DNA of 64,000 nt from Prochilodus magdalenae. Its lineage: Eukaryota > Chordata > Actinopteri > Characiformes > Prochilodontidae. Positions 55,501 through 64,000 of this stretch are shown one piece after another. Numbering within the stretch: the first letter of the stretch is position 1; each line of letters begins with the position of its first letter. The stretch is taken from contig JAMWET010001363.1 of assembly GCA_024036415.1 (NCBI GenBank), forward strand, positions 434,001-498,000. The letters run 5' to 3'. The notes under the pieces were generated by a model. That model did no database searches. It had not been told where the DNA came from and worked only from the letters and a program-made list of their open reading frames with translations. A program made the translations under genes and the position numbers.

Positions 55501-56935
55501 ACTAAGGATCCAGTGACGTTTGGTAGGAAAAAAAACATACATATGGCAAAACATATCACCTCTGCAACACTTTTGCCGACCACAGAGAGCAATGGACACA
55601 ATTCTCAAAAATGCCATTAAATTTTTCTCAGTGTTTCTAAAAAGAGCACAACACCAGCTTACAAAATGATGATGTCAGAGATATATTACAGAAAGTATTT
55701 ACATGTCCCATTACCTGCAGAACAGCTTTCACTGAGGAATTTCATCAATGGCATATTTGTTTCTTACTGTACAAGGACAACGTCTTACCTTTGACCCAGG
55801 ACGGCCTATATCACCCTAAAGGTAATAAGAGAGAAAAAAAGAATCTGAATTGTGCATCCAGGGAATTAAAGCACTACTGAATGTAGTCAACTTATCAGAC
55901 TTACCTTATCTCCCTTGGGTCCCTGTACTCCAGGAATACCGCTACGTCCCTGAAATAGCATATTTATGTCTATAAAACAATGTACAAATTTAATGTGCTA
56001 TAAGATGAAGCAGCACAGATTTATACTCCTACCTGTGGTCCAGCAGGGCCAGGTGGTCCTGGAGGTCCTGGAAGACAGTGTTTAACCACCTCATCTTTGT
56101 CTTCATCTATTGCCCTTTCTCTTTTAATCTCCACAGATTCCACAGGGAAAACCTAAAAAAAAACTTCAAAAATTCAAAAATTCACCTGACACTAATCTTT
56201 GTGAATATGATGTTTAAACATTCTTCAACTCTAAGCAGCAGAGACTGGTGGTCTTAAAAAATTTGGTCATAGTTAGTTTTAACCTCATAGGTTTTCAAAC
56301 ACAACTTGAAGCTGACGCAAACACTTTCTACAACAAATACAGCTTCATTCCCATTTTGCAGGTGCACAACTCCTAGTAATATAAACAATACACTACCATA
56401 TCCATTACTTGTAGCTGTTGTAAATAGCATATCATTTTCAGCAATTGTAAAAGGAAAACCACTCATTACCAGCATATGGGTTACAACTGCCCAAGCATAA
56501 AGATTACATAACAGCACTGAATCACACTGTGATTACAGCAATTACATTGACAAAACACGAACAAAGCAAAAACACATGCTTTGAGATTTAAATATGTACT
56601 GTCAAAAGTCACTCACATAGCCTCTTCTCCAAACGCTGGGAGGTGGTGGGAACAATGGAGGTGGAGGTGGAGTCAATAAGCAACACGGGTCAAATCTCTT
56701 CAGTGCATCTTGTGGACTCAAGGCTATAACAAGCAGTTAGATTACCATTATCTAAGGTTTTGCTATTTAAGGTAAGGTAAAATTAAGGACATTTTAAAGT
56801 CTTAAAGTGAAATTAATAAGGTCACAGTATAATAAAACATCAGTATGCTCTGCAGTTATTAAGCAGAGTGTTTATCAGGAGACAGTGTTCCATCTACAGT
56901 TGATTTAGCTATGCCTGCCTGTATAGCTATGCCTG

Positions 56936-57007
<72 letters not shown>

Positions 57008-59612
57008 TTTACAATAGTTAATAAAACATTTAATTCTATACATTAAAATCTGCTCTGTAAAACAATACGGGCTTAAACATGTAAATTTAAAAGAAAAGAT
57101 GCCATAGAATGGAAAACTACAATCACCAGTTATATGAAGGAATGTTCATACCAGGAACCCTCGAATACTGTGGTTCCTCCCTAAAGCACAAATCCCTTAG
57201 TCACAAAGAGCAGTGAGACAGGCTGATCCCAAAATCCTAAACTTAAGACTCAATTAAATGTACACCCAAAACATTTACATGCAACATCAGAGTGGTGACT
57301 GTGTTCAGAAATTCCCTTCCAAACTGTAAAGGGGAAATCTGCACTCTTCATACCCTTCACAAGGAACTGATCGGTTAACAGTTATGATTGATATTCATCT
57401 TTAAATAAGGCCAGGTGGGCTTTCCATTTTTTGTTAAAATGCTACAGCTTGTTCAAGAGCCAGAATGTAACTGTGACTCCATTTTGGAGATTTTGTAAAA
57501 CAAGTTGGTGAAGGGGAAACCAACTTCAGCTCCCAGTCAAACAAGAGTATTAATTGAAAAGCTTCACTCAGTATTTTACTGGAGAGAGACTGGAGAGGGA
57601 AAGTTCCAACTTTGTCACCATCACAACCTCAACCTAAACCTACAAGTAGCAGCCATGCTGCATGATATTATCCACATTTTGTCAGTTGATGCAGATCATC
57701 TTGAATGGAAGGTTTCATAGTGAACAAATAATTTTTATTTACTTGGTAATGTTGTTGAGATCAAAAGCAAAAGTTTGTATACGAAACGGTACATACCAAA
57801 AAACTGCAGGTGCTGCAGTTATAGCGGCGCATAGTTATAGCATTGACATAACTTACCAAAGAGTCTGATCACTTGTCTTATTTATACAAAGCCTAATTTT
57901 ATTTATTTTGACATGTTTTCTCTGTGTGATCATTGTGGTGCCACACCATTCAGCAGCAAGTCAGAGTAGAGCTCATCAAAGTATTCCTGTGGTCACTAAA
58001 AAGTTCTAATGCCAAATCATAGGGATGTAAATGGGCAGAAACTGCACATCTGGTCATCAGAAACCAATTTAAAATTGGTCTGTGACACTTTTAAAACGGG
58101 TCAAATTTGACCTAAACCATACATAAGGGTCAAGTAATGAAAACAGAGATATCAATAAATGACATCACAGATTTCTCAGGTTTTGATTGACCATATTGAC
58201 CACTGGTTTGGATTCATGGAGTTCCAGGGTGTCTGCCAAAAACCACTGGGGTTGGATTATATCATTACTAGCTATTCACTGAATTGTTGGCAACAATTTC
58301 GGTGGTTGGGCGAATGAGTGAAATAAAATCATAGCCAACAATGACGTTTTAATAGCGCTGATACCTTTTCCAGTTCCCGGATGAACACGGAACTTTTTCC
58401 ATCCAGGCTAATATTTATATCTTTAACGCCAAAGTTTTCCACTGCGAGTCACACAGGAGCACGCTGACGGTTCCCAGCTTTTACCCAGTTTCAAGCATTC
58501 AAGCCAAATGCAAGTCCAGACAGAGGAAAGAACAGGACAAAGTATTACAGAGACAGACAGACAGACCGGAGCTTCAAAGCGCGCGTACACGTGTGTAGAC
58601 GTATGCACGCACACACTCACTCTCGCGCGCTTTCTCTCTCGCAGTCCTGCATCATCCGTTAATAAACACAAACCCCAATTTTACAACATCGCGATAAAAT
58701 CGTGACCACCGTGGAGTGAGGCGCTCTCTGCGAACGCGGCAGACACGTCGGCAGGGAGGGTTTTTGTTTGTTTGTTTGGGTTTTTTTGCTAATATTATTA
58801 AGTCATATTGTGCTTTGTAATGTCTAATTGGATGTTAAAATATTCAGTGTTAAATAAATGTTTTAAACTGCAATTTATTCGTTGTTTTATTTTCTTTGAA
58901 AACCAAGACAAAATACATTTACCCTATTTAATTTATGCATTGGTGAAAAAAGTGGCAAAATTAATGATACACTGTAAAAACCCGTGTTCGGCTAAACGTT
59001 TCATACTGTTTGGGTTCGGCTTTGTTTTTTTCTTTCTAATTTGCTGTATACTGTACTGTAATTGTAATTTTAGTCAATTTTACAGGAAACAACCATGGTT
59101 TGTTATACCATCTTAAGGTATTTAAAGACTCGGTTTGCACATTGCTTGTCATGTTCAGGCGTTTCATTCTCCAGCAGCAGTGCTGAAGGCTGTGGTTTCC
59201 CCAATACTACAGCTTTACACTTCTTACTTCAGATTTACCTCTGGGTCTGGGAGACGTGGTATAAATAGATCTGCATAGTAAGTTCAGGGAATGATAAAAT
59301 AAGCCTATGTTACAGAATCAAGAGGTACAGTTCGTATATTCTTCTGTAAGTGGAATGCTGAGAGCCCACCGAGCACTGAACACTGCCAATAGCACTATAT
59401 ACCGCAAATTAACTCGGACACAATGCAGACAGTAAATAACTCTAGACTGCTACGACACACATACACACACATTCCCATTACACAGCCTCTTCATCTGTTC
59501 CTGACATCTTACCTGTAGGAAGAGGCAGCACATTGTCCATGTTAACGGGTGAAAAGCTCGACACGGAGTAGAGCAGGAATAGCAGCTGTAGTAAGATCCA
59601 GAACAAACCCAT
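41569..59612 (-). CDS. colq: COLQ, collagenic tail of asymmetric acetylcholinesterase
   Basis: Secreted collagen that anchors acetylcholinesterase tetramers at the neuromuscular basal lamina. Seventeen coding exons, 5' to 3': 59513-59612, 56617-56723, 56033-56152, 55905-55949, 55789-55815, 53623-53694, 50464-50526, 49087-49113, 48938-48982, 47975-48010, 47572-47652, 45390-45486, 45158-45294, 44267-44386, 43883-44009, 43382-43484, 41569-41638. All junctions are GT-AG, phases match, and the sum is 1377 nt (458 aa; human 455). Order: signal peptide (1-21), PRAD with CC and [11 protein letters not shown] (47-62), Gly-X-Y collagen (98-291) with a KRGK heparin site (237-240), then a noncollagenous end with ten cysteines and a CGDG repeat that binds MuSK. 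The middle collagen exons are whole Gly-X-Y multiples and start on Gly. The Met at 59612 is chosen because it begins the signal peptide; the frame is open upstream to 59687. Confidence 0.96.
42150..42670 (+). mobile_element. Tc1-like transposon relic (plus orientation)
   Basis: Broken plus-strand frames keep the Tc1 order: a helix-turn-helix piece near 42183-42230 ([11 protein letters not shown]), then [14 protein letters not shown] near 42410-42450, [17 protein letters not shown] near 42509-42560, and a GGAIMVW piece near 42640-42665. Stops and frameshifts interrupt it. It lies in the last colq intron and stops abruptly at about 42670, where an opposite Tc1 copy begins. Confidence 0.85.
42672..42940 (-). 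mobile_element. Tc1-like transposon relic (minus orientation)
   Basis: An uninterrupted minus-strand frame keeps the middle of a different fish Tc1 transposase: [19 protein letters not shown], then [19 protein letters not shown], then a worn piece in the place of the usual block before the first catalytic Asp. Both ends are missing. The open frame looks coding but is a fragment. Confidence 0.85.
43382..44009 (-). CDS. colq: colq exons for the cysteine-rich C-terminal domain
   Basis: Two exons, 43883-44009 and 43382-43484, separated by an intron with a GATA repeat. They encode residues 360-435 with [18 protein letters not shown] and [17 protein letters not shown]. This domain starts trimer assembly and binds MuSK at the endplate in mammals. 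The cysteine pattern matches human COLQ. Confidence 0.93.
43550..43640 (-). repeat. (GATA)n with a retroelement-like 3' tail
   Basis: GATA units at 43550-43585 run directly into GATACTGTATTGATATCGAT and GAAATTTAGC. The wording resembles the ACTTTATTGATCCC-type 3' end of widespread fish non-LTR elements that terminate in tetranucleotide arrays. On the minus strand it would be a 3' end. The element body cannot be traced with confidence beyond about 43640. Confidence 0.6.
46549..46660. repeat. (TG)n imperfect microsatellite
   Basis: TG array with TATG and CGTG interruptions, in the colq intron between exons at 45486 and 47572. Confidence 0.95.
47686..47803. repeat. CCTAAC-rich dispersed repeat, second copy
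   Basis: Begins ATTACATAGACTTC and continues as irregular ACCCTAACC/TTACCC units, like the patch at 2371-2490. It resembles degenerate telomere repeats but is too irregular to be a simple interstitial telomere. It starts about 30 bp from the end of the colq exon at 47572-47652. Confidence 0.6.
48520..48636. repeat. Dispersed repeat, copy 2 (about 117 bp)
   Basis: Same family and same orientation as 27751-27867, with only a few differences by eye. It lies in a colq intron. Confidence 0.8.
51323..52954 (+). mobile_element. Tc1-like transposon with about 209-bp inverted repeats
   Basis: A complete 1632-bp element flanked by TA on both sides (51321-51322 and 52955-52956), the Tc1/mariner target duplication. 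The ends begin CAGTGGGGTG and finish in its complement. The terminal inverted repeats span 51323-51531 and 52747-52954 and agree at roughly 95 percent by eye. The long-repeat form resembles the IR/DR group of fish Tc1 elements such as Sleeping Beauty. The close match of the two ends suggests a fairly recent insertion, but the transposase inside is broken. It lies in the colq intron between exons 50464-50526 and 53623-53694. Confidence 0.95.
51712..52781 (+). pseudogene. Tc1-like transposase pseudogene
   Basis: A DD34E transposase remnant. After the ATG the frame stops at 51772-51774, then a shift moves the coding sense to the frame that carries RPRKIS and [14 protein letters not shown]. That frame has two further stops, a TAA near 51869 and a TAG at 52125-52127. 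The catalytic blocks remain visible: [13 protein letters not shown] (first Asp), FQQDNDPKH (second Asp) and [13 protein letters not shown] (Glu). The end is normal, followed by the right inverted repeat. With at least one shift and three stops it cannot encode a working enzyme, although the ends could be mobilised by another copy. Confidence 0.93.
54582..54671. other. Perfect 23-bp inverted repeat with a 44-nt loop
   Basis: The arms are 54582-54604 and 54649-54671, with core GTATGAAAAATGAATAGTG and its exact complement. The loop is not repetitive. It lies in the colq intron between exons 53694 and 55789. The size is compatible with a small non-autonomous element or a microRNA-like hairpin; neither is shown. 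Confidence 0.7.
56617..56723 (-). CDS. colq: colq exon encoding the PRAD
   Basis: 107-nt exon encoding residues 34-69. It holds the proline-rich attachment domain: two adjacent cysteines (47-48) followed by [14 protein letters not shown]. In COLQ this peptide threads through four acetylcholinesterase C-terminal WAT helices, and the cysteines form disulfides with two of the subunits. The motif is essentially as in human, so enzyme anchoring should be conserved. Confidence 0.95.
56939..57003. repeat. (TA)n microsatellite in colq intron 1
   Basis: About 65 bp of TA, roughly 200 bp upstream of the PRAD exon on the coding strand. Confidence 0.96.
58310..58770 (-). promoter_or_regulatory. colq: CpG-rich patch in colq intron 1, possible second promoter
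   Basis: CpG is frequent here (58330-58460 and 58575-58760) although the rest of the intron is AT-rich. It lies about 0.9 kb downstream of the signal-peptide exon. On the minus strand a good donor, AAAG|GTATCA, follows a 25-codon open stretch. Mammalian COLQ uses two alternative first exons, which gives a precedent for a second promoter. No second signal peptide was found, so this remains weak. Confidence 0.3.
59513..59612 (-). CDS. colq: colq first coding exon with signal peptide
   Basis: Encodes residues 1-33: a hydrophobic signal sequence ([19 protein letters not shown]) and the start of the N-terminal domain, ending at CTACAG|GTAAGA in phase 1. An upstream in-frame Met at 59687 would add 25 polar residues ahead of the signal and is unlikely. 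Confidence 0.9.
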
Positions 59613-59699
59613 GTTTCTGCCTGCTGTACGTGTAGAACATCCAGAGTAGAGTCGCTGTCTGAGTCCTAATGAAGGAGGCTCGAGCACTCTCCCTCTCCC

Positions 59700-62600
59700 A
59701 TCTCAATATGCTTCAAAGCCCCCTTATCAGCGTAGTTGTAGTTAGCCTTTGTGAAATCCGCAGTTGCAGGGTGGAGAGAGAAGTGTTTCCCACCAGCTCT
59801 GGAAAGACGAGTGTTATTACACACGCTGTGCTGACACAGGAGACGAGACAGCCGCTGCCAATATTAGACCCTCTCACTAGGACTGTCTCCGCCGCAGCCA
59901 ATAGGCACGAGGCAGCAATCAGATGGTGCAGTACGAAATTAGTTTACATCAGAGCTGAAAACACTGCTGAACAAGAGACTCCCAAATATCACCGGGTGTT
60001 CAAAACGAACGGAAAAAGACACGAGAGGGGTTAAGCGCGCTACCCAGACTCCTCTATGAGCATTTAAGCAAACCGACTGGATGTGGTGCGCGTTGGGCCC
60101 ACGTGTGCGCGCCTGATAGAATGGGCGCGTTTGGAGAGAAATCAGGCACGGTATATCTAACCCTTTGAACCGATACATTAAACTTTGTACTCAGGGTTGT
60201 AGAAGCAAACATACACGGGTTCCTTAACTCTTCTGTGGAGCCAAGTGTCGTATTATTTAGTCGGTTCGGTTTCCACGGGAACCCTTAGATGATTTAGCTG
60301 AATTAGTGCGTGTACCCTTAGAAAATCACCGCGTTCTCACTTAAATAATCAGGAAACACTGCGGTTCTGCCCGAGCCAGGCATATTACCGAGATTTACCT
60401 CGCAAACAGCTAACAAACCCATAGATGTTAAGGGTTTGTTGCAATCTCGCGGTTCCAGTTTAACGCCGCTTGTTTATTTCAGGTAAGGCGACTTATTTTC
60501 GCACATGCGCACACAGAGAAACCCGAAAGAAATCAGAGTAAGGGTCCACATGCGCTGAGCGCTCTGTCAAAATTCTCCCAAATTCCTTATCCGATCAAAG
60601 AAATTTAGACTATGATTTTTAACTTTCCACGTGAACAATCGGACAGCAGAAATCAAGTTATGATTGCACTACACTGTCTCGTATTTAGATATGTCAGTCC
60701 CTACACTTTTGCACCTCCCTTACGGATTTCTATAAGGGTGAAACTAAATTGTTAAATACGAAAGCAACTTGAAGCTTAAAAGACCTTCAAGACGGATGCG
60801 AATAATAATAATGACATTAACTGAAGCAGGGTCCATTTCATCAGCATCCATTTTCAATTACACTTTAATGAAAGAAAAATAAAAAGATTGGCATTGGTCA
60901 TAGGAAAGAAATAAAAATAAAAAAATAAAAAAAACAAACAGAAAAACAGAAAATCTCAATCTGTCTCAACCTTTGAGTAAAAGGGCTCAGTGTTAAATAT
61001 ATCCTAATTTCATAACATGATCCAGAGAAACAGATTACAGTGAGGTGCATTATCATCACAAATGTTTGGTCAATATAAGAATCCATAACACATTATTTAA
61101 TAGATATATTTAGGAAACATCTAATCAAAAATTATCTATACAAAATTGTATAAAACATAAAAAGCATTTGTCTTTTTCTTATATTTCTTCTGGTGAAACT
61201 ATTACATATTACATAGTAATAGTATTAAAAGACAGCTCTGGTTTTTATACATTAAAACAATCCAAATGACAATCACATGTCAATCAGTCAAGACAAGTTT
61301 CCCTTTGTAGTTCTGCACTGGAGATGAGAAGTGAAGCTTTTGTTCAATGTATTGTTATACACTAAACAGCATCATAACTAAGTTTGCACCTTGCAAAGCT
61401 GGCTGTTTACAACATTAGCTGTAAACATAAGGCAACAAACATGAGGTATGTCTTGGCTGACCAACAACATTTGGGATAATGAAAACCATGTTAAAAGTTT
61501 TGATTTTTGGACAAAGCATCACTTTAAGGACACAGTTAAACTGGATCCTGTTAATCAATATGCATTTCAAACTGCCCTGCCTGCACTGATAGCAAAGGGA
61601 TGTTAAAAAGGTGCTTTACTATTTACCACAGAAGATCCAGCTATGATCCATGCAGTCATCATGCTTAAACTGGAAGGTACAAATCAAATAGACATCCACT
61701 ATAACAATGATGCATCCTCCAATCATCTGTTCTCAAAATACATTTCTCCAAAGTGACAGGTCATATTAGCTCCTGTAAACAGTTCAAGTGATTAGTTCCT
61801 CATCCTTTTAACACATCTGGTGATGGCGACATGGCAGAAATTCATCATATAGTGTCGATTTAAGTAAAGACTTGTGTATAAAAGTTTAATTAATACAAGA
61901 TCATCTCACATGGTATAGCAGCTACTCAACGTGAGTGCAAGCCAAGCTCTCAGGTAAAGAGACATTTTCTTTTAGCTGCCATAAAAATTAGAGTTTGCTT
62001 AAAATGTTTTGGACCTACACAAAAGGCACATAGCATTTAAGAACAGAGCAGGAGCAGTTGCTCCTAACTTAACCCAATGAAGTGTTTTAAATGTAATAGG
62101 CACGTGGACCAGAGGTAGACATCTCTCTGATATAAGAAATAACTACAAAGCTGACATCATATTGGTCCTTTCCTGGTTCTCTCATTGCCCTCTCCCCAAG
62201 CAATACTTCCAGGTGATTAAAATGAAGACATATGGGATGATGATTATTTTCAAATTAATCATTTTCAAACTTTCAGAATCTTTTTTAGTAACTGACCAGC
62301 CTGTGCTGCTGCAGAACTGGAGGCACAATCAACTGTGAAAAAGCCTATAAAGGCTCCTCAAACTTTTAATGTGAGTTAATGGAACAAGATTTCATTCTGT
62401 CATTTGGGCTGCTTTGTTGGTTCAATCATCATTAAATTTTCACACAGTAAAAAGACAACAGCCACAATATGTTGTCGCTTACTGAAATAATATTTCCAAA
62501 ATTTGATTTTTTTGTTAAAAGTCTTCTTCAAAGAAAAATACCAATATACCAACAGACTGCTGTAGGTACAGGTTGTTTGCTGAGAATATATGATGGATTA

Positions 62601-62719
62601 TAGATTAGATTATTATAGATTATTAAGAAAAAGTGTGAACTGGCATTTAGCTTGGTCAGTGAATGGTTTGAAAATCCACTTCTGAAAACCCTCCTCTTTC
62701 ACAACTTTTGTTGTCATTT
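59700..62719. other. Intergenic DNA between colq and aste1
   Basis: The part nearest colq (to about 60.6 kb) is relatively CpG-rich and probably holds the colq promoter. The rest is AT-rich, leading to the aste1 3' UTR. The frames of 121 and 79 codons near 59.7-60.2 kb have no domain or splice support. Confidence 0.5.
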
Positions 62720-63847
62720 TCAGTCTTCATCCCATTCATCCTCAACAGCTAACATACCAAACCTGTTATTTAAACCAGTATCATGAGACACACCCCTTCG
62801 GCCTCTGTTGCCCCTACCCCTTCCACCACCTACTCGTCCCTGTTTACCACGTCCCCTTCCCTTGCTACTGCCTGCTGTTGGTAATGGTGCAGGGCCATGG
62901 CCCTGGCCAGAAAAGTCCATTACTGCCCCAAATAGGATGGAGTAGAGATGGACAGCAGCAGGGGCAGGAGCAAGCAGAGACTCAGCTAAGAGACCTCCCC
63001 TTAGTGCAGCTTCCAAACCATGCAGGAGAGTGCCACTATATAGCCTGAGAGCGAGAGAGAGAGAGAGAAAGCGAGAGAAAAGGAGAGAGTGTATTAGTGT
63101 TCATACATCATACACCGTACAATTTCACATACAGGCCTCTCTCATAATGCACGTATTTTGCACACTTATGTTTTGTGTGTGTGTATATATAAATGCAGTG
63201 TGTGTGTGAGAACCAATTGCCTATATTTTGTTTTTAAATGTTCTGTATATAATTTTTTAATAAATAACAACCATAATAATGCTAATACAACAACTAAATT
63301 AAAACAGATTAGGGATATACAGTACCAGGCAGTGTATGGCTCAGAAAGTGGAAAGCACAAAATCTGGTTCAGATAAATTCCTATCCACATGCAAGACTGC
63401 CATTGGCTGAGAGAGTGAGCCACGCTCAGGTTTAGACCCCTCCTTTGACCAGAGTTCAATCTCAGTTGATTCAATCGCTCACAGACAGAGGCAGTACCAG
63501 CACAGGAATACAACGGATCTGTAAGGGTAACAATAACAGAAGTAAAAAGAAGTAAGGAAACCCACACATCTTACAATCACATAAATTGCCGGTCTGTGGG
63601 CATTTTAAAACACATACAAGACACTTTTCTCACCTCCAGTTAGGGCCCTGCGTCGGCAGAGCTCCCCATATACCAAACCTAACAGCAGACTTTGAAGAAG
63701 TGAGGGGCTTGGCTTTGGTTTGGAAGAGTTCTTCCAGAAATGCGTCACACACAGAGGAAGGCACAGATGTGGTGGTAAAGGCTGGAGCACATACTCCATC
63801 ACCCCAAGAGTTCCTAACAACAACTTGAGTCTGACCGGTACTGCTAC
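62720..63847 (-). CDS. aste1: ASTE1 (asteroid homologue 1), C-terminal part
   Basis: The last three coding exons of an XPG/FEN1-like nuclease-family protein; mammalian ASTE1 acts in DNA end protection with shieldin. Exons on the minus strand: 63634-63847 (71 codons plus 1 nt), 63326-63518, and 62720-63044 with the stop. Phases match at both joins. Recognised by SLSQWQSCMWIGIYLNQIL, then LYSGTLLHGLE across the last join, and the near-terminal NNRFGMLAVED, which correspond to the end of human ASTE1 as I recall it. Before the end there is an RG/GR-rich stretch (GRGRGKQGRVGGGRGRGNRG) that suggests RNA or nucleic-acid contact; the human counterpart is Lys/Arg-rich. The nuclease domain lies beyond the right edge. 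The donor TG|GTACTG after the middle exon is atypical. Confidence 0.85.
63047..63085. repeat. GA-rich microsatellite forming the aste1 acceptor tract
   Basis: Imperfect GA run immediately next to the last aste1 exon. On the coding strand it is a CT array ending in GCTCTCAG, so it acts as the polypyrimidine tract of the acceptor. Confidence 0.9.
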
Positions 63848-64000
63848 CTAAGTGATAATGTGGAGGAGATTGAAAAGAGTTAGAGCAGACCTCACCTGTT
63901 GATAGCTTAAACAAAGTACGGCTATCACAATGACAATGCTGATTGGTCAGTGAACTGGCAATAATTAAGCTAAAAAATTGCTTAATGATAAAACATATAT

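Noticed and set aside
63630..63914. A 94-codon minus-strand frame over an aste1 exon
   Set aside because: It is in the wrong frame: the exon phases and the ASTE1-like LLLGLVYGEL sequence fix the neighbouring frame.

Overview
The window is vertebrate nuclear DNA, most likely from a teleost, and probably an ostariophysan (catfish, characin or electric-fish type). Genes are split by GT-AG introns. The DNA is AT-rich and loaded with microsatellites. It carries several Tc1-like transposon copies, a tRNA-derived SINE and a palindromic repeat that I associate with ostariophysan genomes. The lineage call rests on remembered repeat families, not on a search.

Five protein genes can be supported. (1) tril, minus strand, 5001-7169: an intronless GC-rich gene for a leucine-rich-repeat, fibronectin III, single-pass membrane protein. 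(2) prr15, plus strand, CDS 24871-25269: a small basic proline/serine-rich protein, with a TATA/CCAAT promoter and a noncoding first exon near 23.2-23.5 kb. (3) wipf3, plus strand, CDS 32694-38887 in seven coding exons (447 aa): a WASP-interacting, actin-binding protein with a WH2 motif, polyproline core and C-terminal WASP-binding segment. (4) colq, minus strand, CDS 41569-59612 in 17 exons (458 aa): the collagen tail of asymmetric acetylcholinesterase, read in full from signal peptide to stop. (5) the last three coding exons of aste1, minus strand, 62720-63847; the rest lies beyond the right edge.

Layout: 1-5 kb intergenic with a decayed Tc1 copy; 5-7.2 kb tril; 7.2-23 kb a gene-poor interval rich in microsatellites; 23-25.4 kb prr15; 28-39 kb wipf3 and its probable promoter; 39-41 kb a tail-to-tail gap; 41-59.7 kb colq, whose introns hold most of the transposon debris; 60-62.7 kb intergenic; then aste1. 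The tril-prr15-wipf3 order recalls human 7p14-p15, where CPVL and CHN2 also lie between TRIL and PRR15; neither was seen here. In human, COLQ and ASTE1 are on chromosome 3, so the wipf3-colq junction may be a lineage-specific breakpoint. The genes are a neighbourhood, not a pathway.

I found no new biological system. The most unusual structures are a nearly identical local duplication of a wipf3 splice acceptor and half exon, a 1.6-kb Tc1 element nested in a palindromic repeat inside colq, two opposed Tc1 relics fused at one point, a 23-bp perfect intronic hairpin, and an aste1 splice acceptor whose pyrimidine tract is a microsatellite.
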